Positions 33,895 through 42,025 of a stretch of 64,000 bases of DNA are shown here, one piece after another (position 1 is the first letter of the stretch; each line of letters opens with the position of its first letter). A program made the position numbers and the translations under genes. The stretch comes from an uncultured Gemmiger sp. (GTDB lineage: Bacteria; Bacillota; Clostridia; Oscillospirales; Ruminococcaceae). The DNA is taken from positions 30,688-94,687 of the forward strand of contig NZ_CAKTFU010000008.1 of assembly GCF_934561205.1 (NCBI RefSeq). Reading direction: 5' to 3'. Under the pieces are notes generated by a model. The model saw only the letters and a list, made by a program, of their open reading frames with translations. It was not told the DNA's origin and ran no database searches.

Positions 33895-34770
33895 TTACAA
33901 AAACGATGCTGTCTTGCCGGGGTCAACGAAGCCCTCGCCGTAAACCTCGCCGGTTTCCGTCACCATGACCATGCAGCCGGGGTCGATGCGGTAGGCCGCC
34001 ATCCGGATGCGGTACACCTGCGGTCTGGCACAGACGCAGAGCAGCATCTGCCGTTCCGTACCGGTGTATGTGCCCACCGCTTTGACCATCGTTGAGCCGC
34101 GCTCACATTGGCGGGAAATTTCGTCCGCAATTTCCTGCCCCTTGGTGGTGATGATCGTCAGCATTTTGCCTGCATTGCTGCCGTACATGATTTTGTCGAT
34201 AACCAGCGAGGTGACCGCCGTTGTGACAAGTCCGTACAAAACGGCATCGACAGAGCCAAACACAGGCCAACCCAACAGGATGACCACAAGGTCTATCGCA
34301 CCGGTCACAGCACCGACCGACAGATGCGGGCGCAGCACTTTGATCGACATCGTCAGGAAATCGGTGCCGCCACTGGACGAACCCCGCATATACAAAAGCG
34401 CCAATGCGCCGCCCCATGTGATGCCCGCAAACAGGGCCGCCAGCAGCGGATCGCCGCCGTAGCCGGGCTGGTCTGCAAAGACAACATCCTGAAAAAAGGT
34501 ACACCACAGCATACTGATGACCGTTTTTCCCAGAAAGGCGCGTCCCACAAAGCGGAAGCCGAGCAGAATCAAGGGTACATTCAGCGCCAGCGTTGTGATG
34601 CCGATGGGGACCCCCCACAGATAGTTGCCCAGCAAGGCAAGACCCGACAGCCCGCCGGGTGCAAAGTCGGCACCCTTGGCAAAATAGCAGATGCTCAGGG
34701 CATACAGAAACCCTGCAACCAGGTTATACAGCTGATCCGCGACCAGGGTCTTCGTTTTTTCTTTCATCAT
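33895..34770 (-). CDS. YitT-family membrane protein
   Basis: 291 residues from MMKEKTKTLVADQLYNLVAG, with AAAGGGG upstream. Five or six membrane helices fill residues 10-180 (for example VPIGITTLALNVPLILLGF), with RGSSSGGTDFLTMSIK, the YitT signature, between helices. The C-terminal DUF2179 domain has GKMLTIITTKGQEIADEIS and RGSTMVKAVGTYTG. Transported substrate is unknown for the family. It lies between the two-domain HAD gene and deoC, past a terminator-like hairpin. Confidence 0.9.
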   Translation of the reverse strand: MMKEKTKTLVADQLYNLVAGFLYALSICYFAKGADFAPGGLSGLALLGNYLWGVPIGITTLALNVPLILLGFRFVGRAFLGKTVISMLWCTFFQDVVFADQPGYGGDPLLAALFAGITWGGALALLYMRGSSSGGTDFLTMSIKVLRPHLSVGAVTGAIDLVVILLGWPVFGSVDAVLYGLVTTAVTSLVIDKIMYGSNAGKMLTIITTKGQEIADEISRQCERGSTMVKAVGTYTGTERQMLLCVCARPQVYRIRMAAYRIDPGCMVMVTETGEVYGEGFVDPGKTASFL

Positions 34771-34789
34771 AGAACACTGCCCCTTTTGG

Positions 34790-34830
34790 AAAACGAGGAG
34801 CCTTTCTTGCGGGAAAGCGCTCCTCGTTTT
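34790..34830 (-). terminator. Hairpin between the two-domain HAD gene and YitT
   Basis: AAAACGAGGAGC / GCTCCTCGTTTT, a 12-bp stem extended inward by CTTTC / GAAAG. Terminator-like on the minus strand (CTCGTTTTCC). It may reduce, rather than stop, transcription of YitT and deoC, since no other promoter is obvious for them. Confidence 0.7.
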
Positions 34831-34835
34831 GCAAT

Positions 34836-36269
34836 TTATCCAATCAGTTTTAATTTTTGGAGTGCATGGGCGATGCCATCGTTTTCCACGGTGTCTGTGA
34901 CCATATCGGCACAGGCGCGCACCTGCGGCAGAGCATTGCCCATAGCCACACCGATACCGGCCAGCTGCAGCATTTCCAAATCGTTGTCGGCATCTCCAAA
35001 GGCAATCGTTTCCTCCGTGGTGATACCGATTGCCGCACACAGGGCACGGATGCCGTTTTCCTTGCCGCCGGATCGGCTCATCAGATCCACCACGGCATCT
35101 CCCCAGCGCTTTGTCCGGCAATGGGGCATCTGCCGCAGCAGTTCTTCTTCCTCCTCCTCGTTCACGAAGGGGATGACCTGATAGATGCGGCGGTTTTCCA
35201 AATCGGAGATGTCACGCACAGCGGGCACGGCGGTGCCGATTTTTGCCTGCTCTGTCTCCATACGGGAATCCACACAGTTGGCGTACATCCTGTCTTTTTC
35301 AAGAAAGATGCAGCTGCAGTTCTTTTTCTGTAGAAACCGCTTCAAGGCCGACAGATCCCCGGCCGGAATGGGCGTTTCCCGCACGATCTGCCCCTGCAGC
35401 TCACAGAGCTGACCATTCATATAAACAGCACCGTCAACCGTGATCCCGGGCAGCATATTTTCTTCCTCGATTTCCAACGCATGGCGTCCGGTACACAGAA
35501 ATACCTGCACACCGCCGCGCTGTAAAGCCTGCAACGCAGGGGCTACACCGGGCGGCATCCGATGCCCGCCCACGGTAATCAGGGTGCCGTCCACATCAAA
35601 GAAGGCGGCGCGTATCCTTTTTCCGCCGCACGCCGCCAGCGCAGGCAGCTCGGCAAGGCTGTCGATATGCAGCTGCGCCGCGCGCTGGTCAAACGGGAAT
35701 CTTTCGTCCCGCAGGGCAGCCACAACGCCGCCCGCCGCCGTACCTGCCTGCACACCGTAGGTGGAGTCCTCCACGATCAGACATTCCTCCGGCTTGCGCC
35801 TCAGCTTGTCCATGGTGAAACGGTAAATTTCGGGGTCCGGCTTGCTGTGGGTAAATTCGTGACCGCTGACGATACAGTCAAACAACTCGCGAATCCCGCA
35901 TTGTGTCAGGACCTGCTCAATACATTCCCGGCTGCTGCTGCTTGCAAGGGCCACCTGCAGCCCCATCTGCTTTAATTCATGCAGCAGCGGACGAACCTCT
36001 TTGCGCAGAATGTCCGGGTAGTACACCTGACACTGGGCGTTCATGGCGTCCATTTCCTGCCGGAATGCGGCATCGTCGGTGCGGCGGCAGAGCTTTGCCA
36101 TAAAAGGCATATATTCCTGCCCGGAAATGCCCACCAACGGGTACATGCTTTCCAGGGTGATCCACGGGTAGAACGGTTTCAGGTGCGTATACTGATGGTG
36201 CAGGTAGACCGGTTCACTGTCGATCAGCACGCCGTCCATATCAAAGATGACTGCCTTGATCGGCTTCAT
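34836..36269 (-). CDS. Two-domain HAD phosphatase: beta-PGM-like plus Cof-like
   Basis: 477 residues from MKPIKAVIFDMDGVLIDSEP, with GGGAGAAACACC upstream. Residues 1-220 form a complete subfamily IA HAD: DMDGVLIDSE, ALASSSSRECIEQVL, HSKPDPEIY and LIVEDSTYGVQAG. Residues about 225-477 form a second complete HAD of type IIB: AAFFDVDGTLITVGG, VFLCTGRHALEI, GGKENGIRALCAAIG and IAFGDADNDLEMLQL. Both sets of catalytic aspartates are intact. It follows PTS IIA by 13 bases, so it probably acts on phosphorylated sugars of this locus. Substrates are unknown. Confidence 0.9.
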   Translation of the reverse strand: MKPIKAVIFDMDGVLIDSEPVYLHHQYTHLKPFYPWITLESMYPLVGISGQEYMPFMAKLCRRTDDAAFRQEMDAMNAQCQVYYPDILRKEVRPLLHELKQMGLQVALASSSSRECIEQVLTQCGIRELFDCIVSGHEFTHSKPDPEIYRFTMDKLRRKPEECLIVEDSTYGVQAGTAAGGVVAALRDERFPFDQRAAQLHIDSLAELPALAACGGKRIRAAFFDVDGTLITVGGHRMPPGVAPALQALQRGGVQVFLCTGRHALEIEEENMLPGITVDGAVYMNGQLCELQGQIVRETPIPAGDLSALKRFLQKKNCSCIFLEKDRMYANCVDSRMETEQAKIGTAVPAVRDISDLENRRIYQVIPFVNEEEEEELLRQMPHCRTKRWGDAVVDLMSRSGGKENGIRALCAAIGITTEETIAFGDADNDLEMLQLAGIGVAMGNALPQVRACADMVTDTVENDGIAHALQKLKLIG

Positions 36270-36282
36270 GGTGTTTCTCCCT

Positions 36283-36723
36283 TCAGATACCGTCCTCGTC
36301 CTCCTGCGGCTGGGCGGGAACCTCCAGCACAAACTTGCCGATGTTCTCGTGCCCGGTCTGCATAATGTCGGCGGCCAGTGCATCCACGTCGGGGCATTCG
36401 TCGCCGGTGATGTTGCGCATACACAGGTCCATCAGCATACTGCTGTTCAGCCCGGAGATCACACGCACCTTGGGGCGGGTCATGGAAAGCCCCGCCGCGC
36501 GGTTATACGGCGTACCGCCGGCAATGTCTGCCAGCACCAGAACAGCCTCGCAGTCTGCATAGCTGTCGATTGCCTCTGCCAGCTGTTTTTCAAACACTTC
36601 CACATCCATGCCGTCGGCAAAATCCACGGCCTTCAATTCCGCATCACTGCCTGCCAGCATTTTTACATTGGCAGCCATACCGGCGGCAAAGCCGCCATGC
36701 CCGGTCACAACTACACCTACCAT
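36283..36723 (-). CDS. PTS mannose-family EIIA component
   Basis: 146 residues from MVGVVVTGHGGFAAGM, preceded by AAAGGAG. His9 in TGHGGFA is the phosphorylation site and VLVLADIAGGTPYNRAA is the second family signature. It takes phosphate from HPr and passes it to the separate EIIB encoded at 41340. It is placed after the GntR gene rather than next to IIB-IIC-IID, but on the same strand. Confidence 0.93.
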   Translation of the reverse strand: MVGVVVTGHGGFAAGMAANVKMLAGSDAELKAVDFADGMDVEVFEKQLAEAIDSYADCEAVLVLADIAGGTPYNRAAGLSMTRPKVRVISGLNSSMLMDLCMRNITGDECPDVDALAADIMQTGHENIGKFVLEVPAQPQEDEDGI

Positions 36724-36765
36724 TAAACTGCACTCCTTTAGCAAGACCGGGCACACAGACCCGGC

Positions 36766-37518
36766 TTATTGGTTGACAACTTCAAATTCAAATTTCTGGG
36801 TAACGCCGTCCAGATACTCTTTACTGAGGTCGATCGGGCGGTCGTTCTGGTCCATGACCGTGTTTTCGACATACAGCACGGGGGAACCGCGGTGTACGCC
36901 GAACAGATTAGCAAACTCGGCGTTGGCGGTCTGCGCCATCAGCACACGGCGGGATTTAATGACCCTCTCGTGGTAGACGGTTTCAAAGACATCGTACAGC
37001 GAGCGCCGGGCAAAGTCGTAGGCATCAATACCGGGAAACACAGATTCCGGCACATAGTTTTCGACAAGAACAAAGGGCTTTCCGCTGACATAGCGCATAC
37101 GCACAAGATGGTAGCAGCGGTCCCCGCGTTCCAGCTTGAGCCGTGCAAACAGTTCCGGGGTATAGCTTACCCACTCTGCACGCAGCACCTCGGTACGGTG
37201 TTCCAGGTTCAAAACCCCCATCTCGGCGGCAAAGCTCAGCTGCTTGTTCAGGAAGCGTCCGCGGGTATCGGGGCTGCGCACAAAGGTGCCGCGCCCCCGC
37301 ATACGTTCCACGAAGCCTTCTTCGATCAGCATATTGTAAGCCTGCCGCGCAACAGGGCGTGAAATCCCGAACTGGGCGCACAGCTCCTCCTCCGTCGGCA
37401 ATTTTGTCCCTGCCGACAGTTTTCCGCTGGTGATAGCCTCCAGCAATGCCTTACGCAGCTGTTCGTACAGAGGAACTGCGCTGGTTTTGTCAAGCTGTAT
37501 TCCGTTCAGTTCGATCAT
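36766..37518 (-). CDS. GntR/HutC-family regulator (FrlR-like)
   Basis: 250 residues. The N-terminal winged helix reads VPLYEQLRKALLEAITSGKL and then LPTEEELCAQFGISRPVARQ with RGRGTFV as the wing. The C-terminal UTRA ligand domain has FVLVENYVPESVFPGI and LYVENTVMDQNDRPI. HutC members sense sugar phosphates or amino sugars; B. subtilis FrlR controls fructosamine genes. Its likely operator is the palindrome in the divergent promoter at 41907-41938. GGAGATTTCCCATT precedes the ATG. Confidence 0.9.
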   Translation of the reverse strand: MIELNGIQLDKTSAVPLYEQLRKALLEAITSGKLSAGTKLPTEEELCAQFGISRPVARQAYNMLIEEGFVERMRGRGTFVRSPDTRGRFLNKQLSFAAEMGVLNLEHRTEVLRAEWVSYTPELFARLKLERGDRCYHLVRMRYVSGKPFVLVENYVPESVFPGIDAYDFARRSLYDVFETVYHERVIKSRRVLMAQTANAEFANLFGVHRGSPVLYVENTVMDQNDRPIDLSKEYLDGVTQKFEFEVVNQ

Positions 37519-37538
37519 AATGGGAAATCTCCTTCTTA

Positions 37539-38408
37539 TTATTCGGTGCCGTCTTGGGAGATTTCCGCTTTACAGCCAAAGCCGCCCTGTGCCATACAGT
37601 TGCGTGCCGAGACCTGCTGCCCGGCAGCCAGTGCTGCCAGAAGCGCCTGCTCCGGCATGGGCTTTGCTTTTTGCCACCCCGCAGTATACAGCGAGCAGAG
37701 GAAGGCGGCAAGGAAAGAATCTCCTGCCCCCATTGTATCACTTGCCTCTACCATTTGGGTAGTCTTTTCCACAATTTTTCCCTGTACGGACAACATTTGT
37801 CCGGCAGCACCCATTGTAGCCAGCACATGCACCACGCCCCGGCGATGCAGCGGCGCGCACAATTCCGCAAAAGCAGCCTCGTCCATCGGCTTGCAGGAAA
37901 GCATCGCCAGATCTATGCCGTGGCAGACCTCGTCATAGTAGGCATCGGTGCGGTACTTTTCCTTTTCGCCGAAGTCATAGGCAAACACGGCGGGCAGCGC
38001 CTGCACAGCCGCCATCTGTTCGGGCATTTTGGCGTTGCAGCTGCTGACGATCAGATCGGCAGTTTTCAGCTCGTCCAGCTCCCGCGCACCGATCTGCAGC
38101 GGACCGGTCCAGCTTTCCCCGGTGATGACCTCGATAAAGCTGCGCTCCCCGTTGACCACATCATAGCTGCACACCTTGGTGGTACGCCCTTGCAAAACGG
38201 GACAATGGCTGATGTCCACGCCGTTTTCTTGGAGTGCTTTCTCCACAATATGTGCCATCTTGTCATCGCCGAGGGAGCCGAGATACTCGGCCTGTGCCCC
38301 CAGCCGCGCCGCATGAACTGCAACGTTTACCGCATTGCCGCCGGGGAAGCACTCCTGTGTATTGTGGTAATAGTCTATTACGTTATCCCCTAATGCAATC
38401 AGTTTCAT
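37539..38408 (-). CDS. PfkB-family sugar kinase (fructoselysine 6-kinase-like)
   Basis: 289 residues from MKLIALGDNVIDYYHNTQEC. PfkB motifs: FPGGNAVNVAVHAARLGA near the start and SDTMGAGDSFLAAFLCSLY with the catalytic Asp at about 230. The short domain, the opening GDNVIDYY and the placement beside an FrlB-like deglycase resemble FrlD, which phosphorylates fructoselysine on C6. Because a PTS would already deliver a phosphorylated sugar, this kinase may serve a second, non-PTS substrate. The start lies two bases after the SIS gene's stop; a TTG two codons earlier is possible. Confidence 0.85.
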   Translation of the reverse strand: MKLIALGDNVIDYYHNTQECFPGGNAVNVAVHAARLGAQAEYLGSLGDDKMAHIVEKALQENGVDISHCPVLQGRTTKVCSYDVVNGERSFIEVITGESWTGPLQIGARELDELKTADLIVSSCNAKMPEQMAAVQALPAVFAYDFGEKEKYRTDAYYDEVCHGIDLAMLSCKPMDEAAFAELCAPLHRRGVVHVLATMGAAGQMLSVQGKIVEKTTQMVEASDTMGAGDSFLAAFLCSLYTAGWQKAKPMPEQALLAALAAGQQVSARNCMAQGGFGCKAEISQDGTE

Positions 38409-38410
38409 AC

Positions 38411-39415
38411 TCAATAGCTCTCTTTTCTGTAATAGCGGCGGATATCCAGAGAATGATCCGTGATGACCTCAATATTCTTGCTGATGCGCTGCAGAACAGC
38501 CGCCATGACAACGGGGCTGAGCAGCGGGCGGAATTCATCGCTGATGCCGGGCAGTGCATACTCCTTCGTGTCAAAGCAGGTCAGCTTCTTGGTATGACGG
38601 GCGGCAAACTCCTTTACGCGCTCGTCCTGCGCACGGGTGGGGCCCTCGGTCAGCAGCAGCGTGGTGCAGACATCGTCCTCCAGCAGCTCCAGTGTGCCGT
38701 GGAAGAATTCCGGGCTGGAAACGCTCTTGGTGCGGATCCACTGGCTTTCCTCCAGCACGCACATGCTGTAGCTGTAGGCGGTGGGCCACAGATCGCCGCT
38801 GCCGATCCAGATGTTGTACGGCTCCTTGCAGTAATCCTGCGCGTATTTCAGGCACTTGGCATCCGCCTGCTTGCGCACCTGCGCCAGCGCAAAGGCGAGG
38901 TTCTTCAGCTCATCCGCAAAGCGGGGGTAGGCATCAAAGCATCCGCTGCGGTACAGGATACGCCCGATCAGGAGGTAGAACACCAGCTCCTGCGGGCGGC
39001 CCTCGCCGTAGACGATGGTGTCATCGCAGATGGATTCCAGCGTGGAGTTCTCCTTGCCGACAGCGGCAAACAGGCGCACGCCCTGCTCCTTCAGCCAGTT
39101 GGCTGCCTTTACGGTCTCGGCGGTGTCGCCGGACTTCGAGGTCAGGAACGCCACAGTCTTATCGGTGATGCGGTTGCAGTCGCCGGTCATCAGGTTGGCG
39201 GACAGGACATTTTCGACCGGCAGGCGGGACATGTGGCGGATGTAGAAGGCGAACGGGTCCAGCATCGCCTGAGAACCGCCGCTGCTGGTGAACAGCAGCA
39301 GGTCAAACCCGTTATCCACAATCGAATCCGCGATTGCCTCGATCTTGGCGCGCTGGTCGTAGATCTTAGCGCCGTTGGCAATGATCTGGTTTTCGTCAAA
39401 GTTTACCATGTTCAT
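38411..39415 (-). CDS. SIS-domain deglycase, FrlB/GfrF-like
   Basis: 334 residues from MNMVNFDENQIIANGAKIYD, with GGAGG 11 bases upstream. Two SIS domains: FDLLLFTSSGGSQAMLDPFA with VAFLTSKSGDTAETVKAANW, then NIWIGSGDLWPTAYSY with SSPEFFHGTLELLEDDV. The E-x-x-H-G segment and the tail DHSLDIRRYY match the FrlB pattern (HGPLE, and Asp-Arg-Arg-Tyr-Tyr near the end). FrlB cleaves fructoselysine 6-phosphate to glucose 6-phosphate and lysine. The actual amine released here is not known. Confidence 0.82.
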   Translation of the reverse strand: MNMVNFDENQIIANGAKIYDQRAKIEAIADSIVDNGFDLLLFTSSGGSQAMLDPFAFYIRHMSRLPVENVLSANLMTGDCNRITDKTVAFLTSKSGDTAETVKAANWLKEQGVRLFAAVGKENSTLESICDDTIVYGEGRPQELVFYLLIGRILYRSGCFDAYPRFADELKNLAFALAQVRKQADAKCLKYAQDYCKEPYNIWIGSGDLWPTAYSYSMCVLEESQWIRTKSVSSPEFFHGTLELLEDDVCTTLLLTEGPTRAQDERVKEFAARHTKKLTCFDTKEYALPGISDEFRPLLSPVVMAAVLQRISKNIEVITDHSLDIRRYYRKESY

Positions 39416-39520
39416 AGGTACAATAGCCTCCATTTGTAACTTTGTTATAACAATATAGCTTGTAAAAAATGCGGCTCGCGGGGGAATGCTGAACCGGCGC
39501 GAGCCGCCGCAGATAACCTT

Positions 39521-39693
39521 AGGCAATACTGCACAATTCCCGCCTTACGGCTTAAGCACCGCTCCGGCGGCTGCGGCACGGCATCTGCGTTGCCAAAATG
39601 CTCGATAAGACATCCAGTATTATCTGCGCTTTTGGCTTAGCAGCTGCCGCACCTCGCTCGCCGTATCGGCACTTAGAATTATGCGGTATTGCT
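39521..39693. mobile_element. MITE-like element inside the PTS operon
   Basis: About 170 bases bounded by near-perfect 17-base inverted ends: GCAATACTGCACAATTC at 39523-39539 and GAATTATGCGGTATTGC at 39676-39692 (two mismatches). The interior is a longer imperfect palindrome (GCTGCGGCACGGCATC against GCAGCTGCCGCACC; TTGCCAAAA against TTTTGGC). A TTA-containing sequence flanks both ends. It has no gene. It sits between the IID stop and a CGGCTCGCG hairpin (39470-39505) ahead of the SIS gene, so it could uncouple the two halves of the operon. Confidence 0.65.
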
Positions 39694-39694
39694 C

Positions 39695-40480
39695 TTACAT
39701 AATGCCCAGGAAGGACAGTGCAACCGACAAAGCAATGACCAACAGGATCAGCTTCATGGTGTTGACATTCTTCTTCTTGAACAGCCAGTAGAGCAGGAAC
39801 ACAAAGCCCAGCGGCAGGATGTTGGGCATGATGGAATCAAAGATGCCCTGCACGGAAACACTGGAAATGACAAGCGTTTCGGGGAAAGCAAAGGATACAT
39901 AGCTGGGGATCAGTCCGCCGACGACCATAACGCCCAGAATACCGGCAGCCTTGCTGATATAGGCAGCGTTATCACCGATGAACTTAATGGAGTTGACACC
40001 GGCATTATAGCCCAGCCGCACGAACCAGATGCGGCTGAAGATAGCGGTCAGTGCCCAGAACAGAATGTAGAAGATGGGTCCCAGAACATTGTTCTGCGTT
40101 GCCAGAGAGCAGCAGATGGAGGCGATGATGGGCATGGCGGTGTACCACCAGATGGCGTCGCCCAAGCCTGCCAGAGGTCCGAACAGACCGGTTTTCAGGC
40201 TGTGGATCATCTCACGATTCTGACCGGCCTCCTCCATGGAGACGATCAGACCCTGCAGGATCGCGGCCATATGCGGCTCGGTGTTGATGAAGTCGAGGTT
40301 GTTTTCCAGCGCGGCGGCCATTTCCTCGTTGTTGTCGCCGTGGATCTTGCGGAGGCACTTGGTCATGCCGTAGCAGAAGCCTACGGCCTGCATACGCTCA
40401 AAGCTGAAGCAGCACTGCTCCGCCATAGAGCGGACGGCCATTTCGTTGAGGTCTTTTTTTGTGATCTTATTAGATGCCAT
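39695..40480 (-). CDS. PTS mannose-family EIID component
   Basis: 261 residues from MASNKITKKDLNEMAVRS, with AGGAAGGAG upstream; a TTG two codons earlier is weaker. LKTGLFGPLAGLGDAIWW is the EIID signature, followed by helices such as IIASICCSLATQNNV. C-terminal membrane spans end WLFKKKNVNTMKLILLVIAL. With EIIC it forms the membrane channel that imports and phosphorylates sugar. It overlaps EIIC by 11 bases. Confidence 0.94.
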   Translation of the reverse strand: MASNKITKKDLNEMAVRSMAEQCCFSFERMQAVGFCYGMTKCLRKIHGDNNEEMAAALENNLDFINTEPHMAAILQGLIVSMEEAGQNREMIHSLKTGLFGPLAGLGDAIWWYTAMPIIASICCSLATQNNVLGPIFYILFWALTAIFSRIWFVRLGYNAGVNSIKFIGDNAAYISKAAGILGVMVVGGLIPSYVSFAFPETLVISSVSVQGIFDSIMPNILPLGFVFLLYWLFKKKNVNTMKLILLVIALSVALSFLGIM

Positions 40481-41270
40481 CTTCAAAATCTCCTTCCTGG
40501 GCGGCAGCTGCAGCGGATGCAGCCGTCAGCTTGGCGTTCTCCATATCGCGGGTGAAATTGACATAGGCGATGCAGCCTGCAATAACAGCAATGGGCAGGA
40601 TGTTCTGGCAGTTGGTAATGACCATAATGACAAAACCGGCAAGCAGATAGGCTGCGTTTTCCTTCTTGAGCATAACGACCAGCAGCAGGGCAAGGCCGAC
40701 AGCCGGCATCAGACCGCCGGCCACTTCAAAGCCGTGGACAAGCCATTCCGGGAAGGCTGCCACGAAAGCGGAAATACCGCTCTGCAATGCGTAGGTGGAC
40801 AGGAACGCGGCAAGGGCAAACATGGCGGCATACAGGACCCAGCCGGTATACATGACCTTGGCAATGCCTTTTTCGTCACCGGCGGCAGCGCATTTGTCGA
40901 CCTTCGGCAGGAAGCCGGCGTAGAAGGTGTTGGTGCCGGTGTTGATCCACTGACCGATCAGCGCGAACGGAACCGCAAGACCCAGCGCCGTGTTGACATC
41001 GCAGCCGGTGGTGTACGCCAGCACGGTGGTCATCAGACCGGCAAACAGGGGATCCGGCGGCACGGTGCCGCCAACGGTCAGCAGACCCAGGTAGGAAAGC
41101 TCCGCAACGGCACCTGCCTGCATACCGAGGCGTACATCGCCGAGGATGATGCCGGTGAAAAACGCTACGACCAGCGGGCGGAACCACATAAAGGTTTCCA
41201 TGTGTTTGTCGAATGCGCAGATGAAAACGAGCAGCGCAATCAGCAAACCTTGCACGAGTGTGATTTGCAT
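40470..41270 (-). CDS. PTS mannose-family EIIC component
   Basis: 266 residues. Eight or so hydrophobic segments; the EIIC landmarks are ALLVFICAFDKHMETFMW, VVAFFTGIILGDVRLGMQAG and SYLGLLTVGGTVPPDPLF. It carries the sugar pathway through the membrane together with EIID. The subgroup is nearer the amino-sugar and fructosamine branches than classical mannose EIIC, judging by the partner genes; that is inference. It lies 69 bases after EIIB. Confidence 0.93.
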   Translation of the reverse strand: MQITLVQGLLIALLVFICAFDKHMETFMWFRPLVVAFFTGIILGDVRLGMQAGAVAELSYLGLLTVGGTVPPDPLFAGLMTTVLAYTTGCDVNTALGLAVPFALIGQWINTGTNTFYAGFLPKVDKCAAAGDEKGIAKVMYTGWVLYAAMFALAAFLSTYALQSGISAFVAAFPEWLVHGFEVAGGLMPAVGLALLLVVMLKKENAAYLLAGFVIMVITNCQNILPIAVIAGCIAYVNFTRDMENAKLTAASAAAAAQEGDFEDGI

Positions 41271-41339
41271 AGATGTTCTCTCCTCTTTATAAAATATATT
41301 TTTTGCCCTGCAGCCCTTCTGCAGAGCCGGAACCTTGGG

Positions 41340-41816
41340 TTACTTTTCAAAGTCCAGCTTGTGGTCGCCGGGTGCGATCTGGATGTAGACATCCACGCCC
41401 TTGGCACGGATGGCGCGAAGGTCGTCCTTGTCCTTCTCGTCCATATAAACGTGCACATCGCCGGTCACTTCCTTGCCGGGGGCGACATGCATATTGCCGA
41501 TGCACAGCTTATCAATGGGAACGCCGCCCTCCACCAGCTTGCGGGCGCTCTGCGGGTTGCGCACGACCAGGAAGATGTGCTGGCTGGCAGATGCCTTGTG
41601 AATGACTGCAATGGTCTTGTCCAGCGTAAAGAACCGGATGCCGCAGCCGGAGCTTTTCGCGGTGGCGGTCATCAGGCTTTGCTGCAGCGGGTCGGCGGCT
41701 GCCAGATCATCCGCCACAACAATAAGGTTGACACCTTGTAAGGCGGTGGTCCACGCCACACCGACTTGCCCGTGTACTAAGCGATTGTCGATTCTTGTCA
41801 TCAAAATGTCAGGCAT
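41340..41816 (-). CDS. PTS mannose-family EIIB component
   Basis: 158 residues. His15 in MTRIDNRLVHGQVGVAWTT is the phosphoryl acceptor from EIIA. The sequence GVPIDKLCIGNMHVAPGKEV and a C-terminal HVYMDEKDKDDLRAI are typical of the EIIB sorbose/mannose group. It is the first gene of the minus-strand operon, 95 bases from the interlocked promoter. AAGGAGG precedes the ATG. Confidence 0.94.
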   Translation of the reverse strand: MPDILMTRIDNRLVHGQVGVAWTTALQGVNLIVVADDLAAADPLQQSLMTATAKSSGCGIRFFTLDKTIAVIHKASASQHIFLVVRNPQSARKLVEGGVPIDKLCIGNMHVAPGKEVTGDVHVYMDEKDKDDLRAIRAKGVDVYIQIAPGDHKLDFEK

Positions 41817-41905
41817 AAGTTTTTCCTCCTTGTAATATGCTGCAAAGGTTTTTAGACTTTTTCTTGATTTTTAGAAATTTTCTCTAAAAACTTTGTAATA
41901 TTGTA

Positions 41906-41939
41906 ATGACAATATACCAAAGTTGTGGTATAATGTCAA
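41906..41939. promoter_or_regulatory. Interlocked divergent promoters with a 32-bp palindromic operator
   Basis: Plus strand: -35 ATGACA at 41906-41911, 17 bases, -10 TATAAT at 41929-41934. Minus strand: -35 TTGACA at 41934-41939, 17 bases, -10 TATATT at 41911-41916. Each -35 overlaps the other promoter's -10. The shared DNA is the palindrome TGACA-A-TATACCA, six bases, TGGTATA-A-TGTCA (41907-41938) with one mismatch. One bound repressor, probably the GntR protein, could shut both arms. Confidence 0.8.
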
Positions 41940-42025
41940 TAGTGTTCGGGGACTTCCCGAAGATTTTAACGTTTTACACAAAGTGAGCGTTAAAAATTTA
42001 GACAAAATGTGAAGGAGACTGCTTT

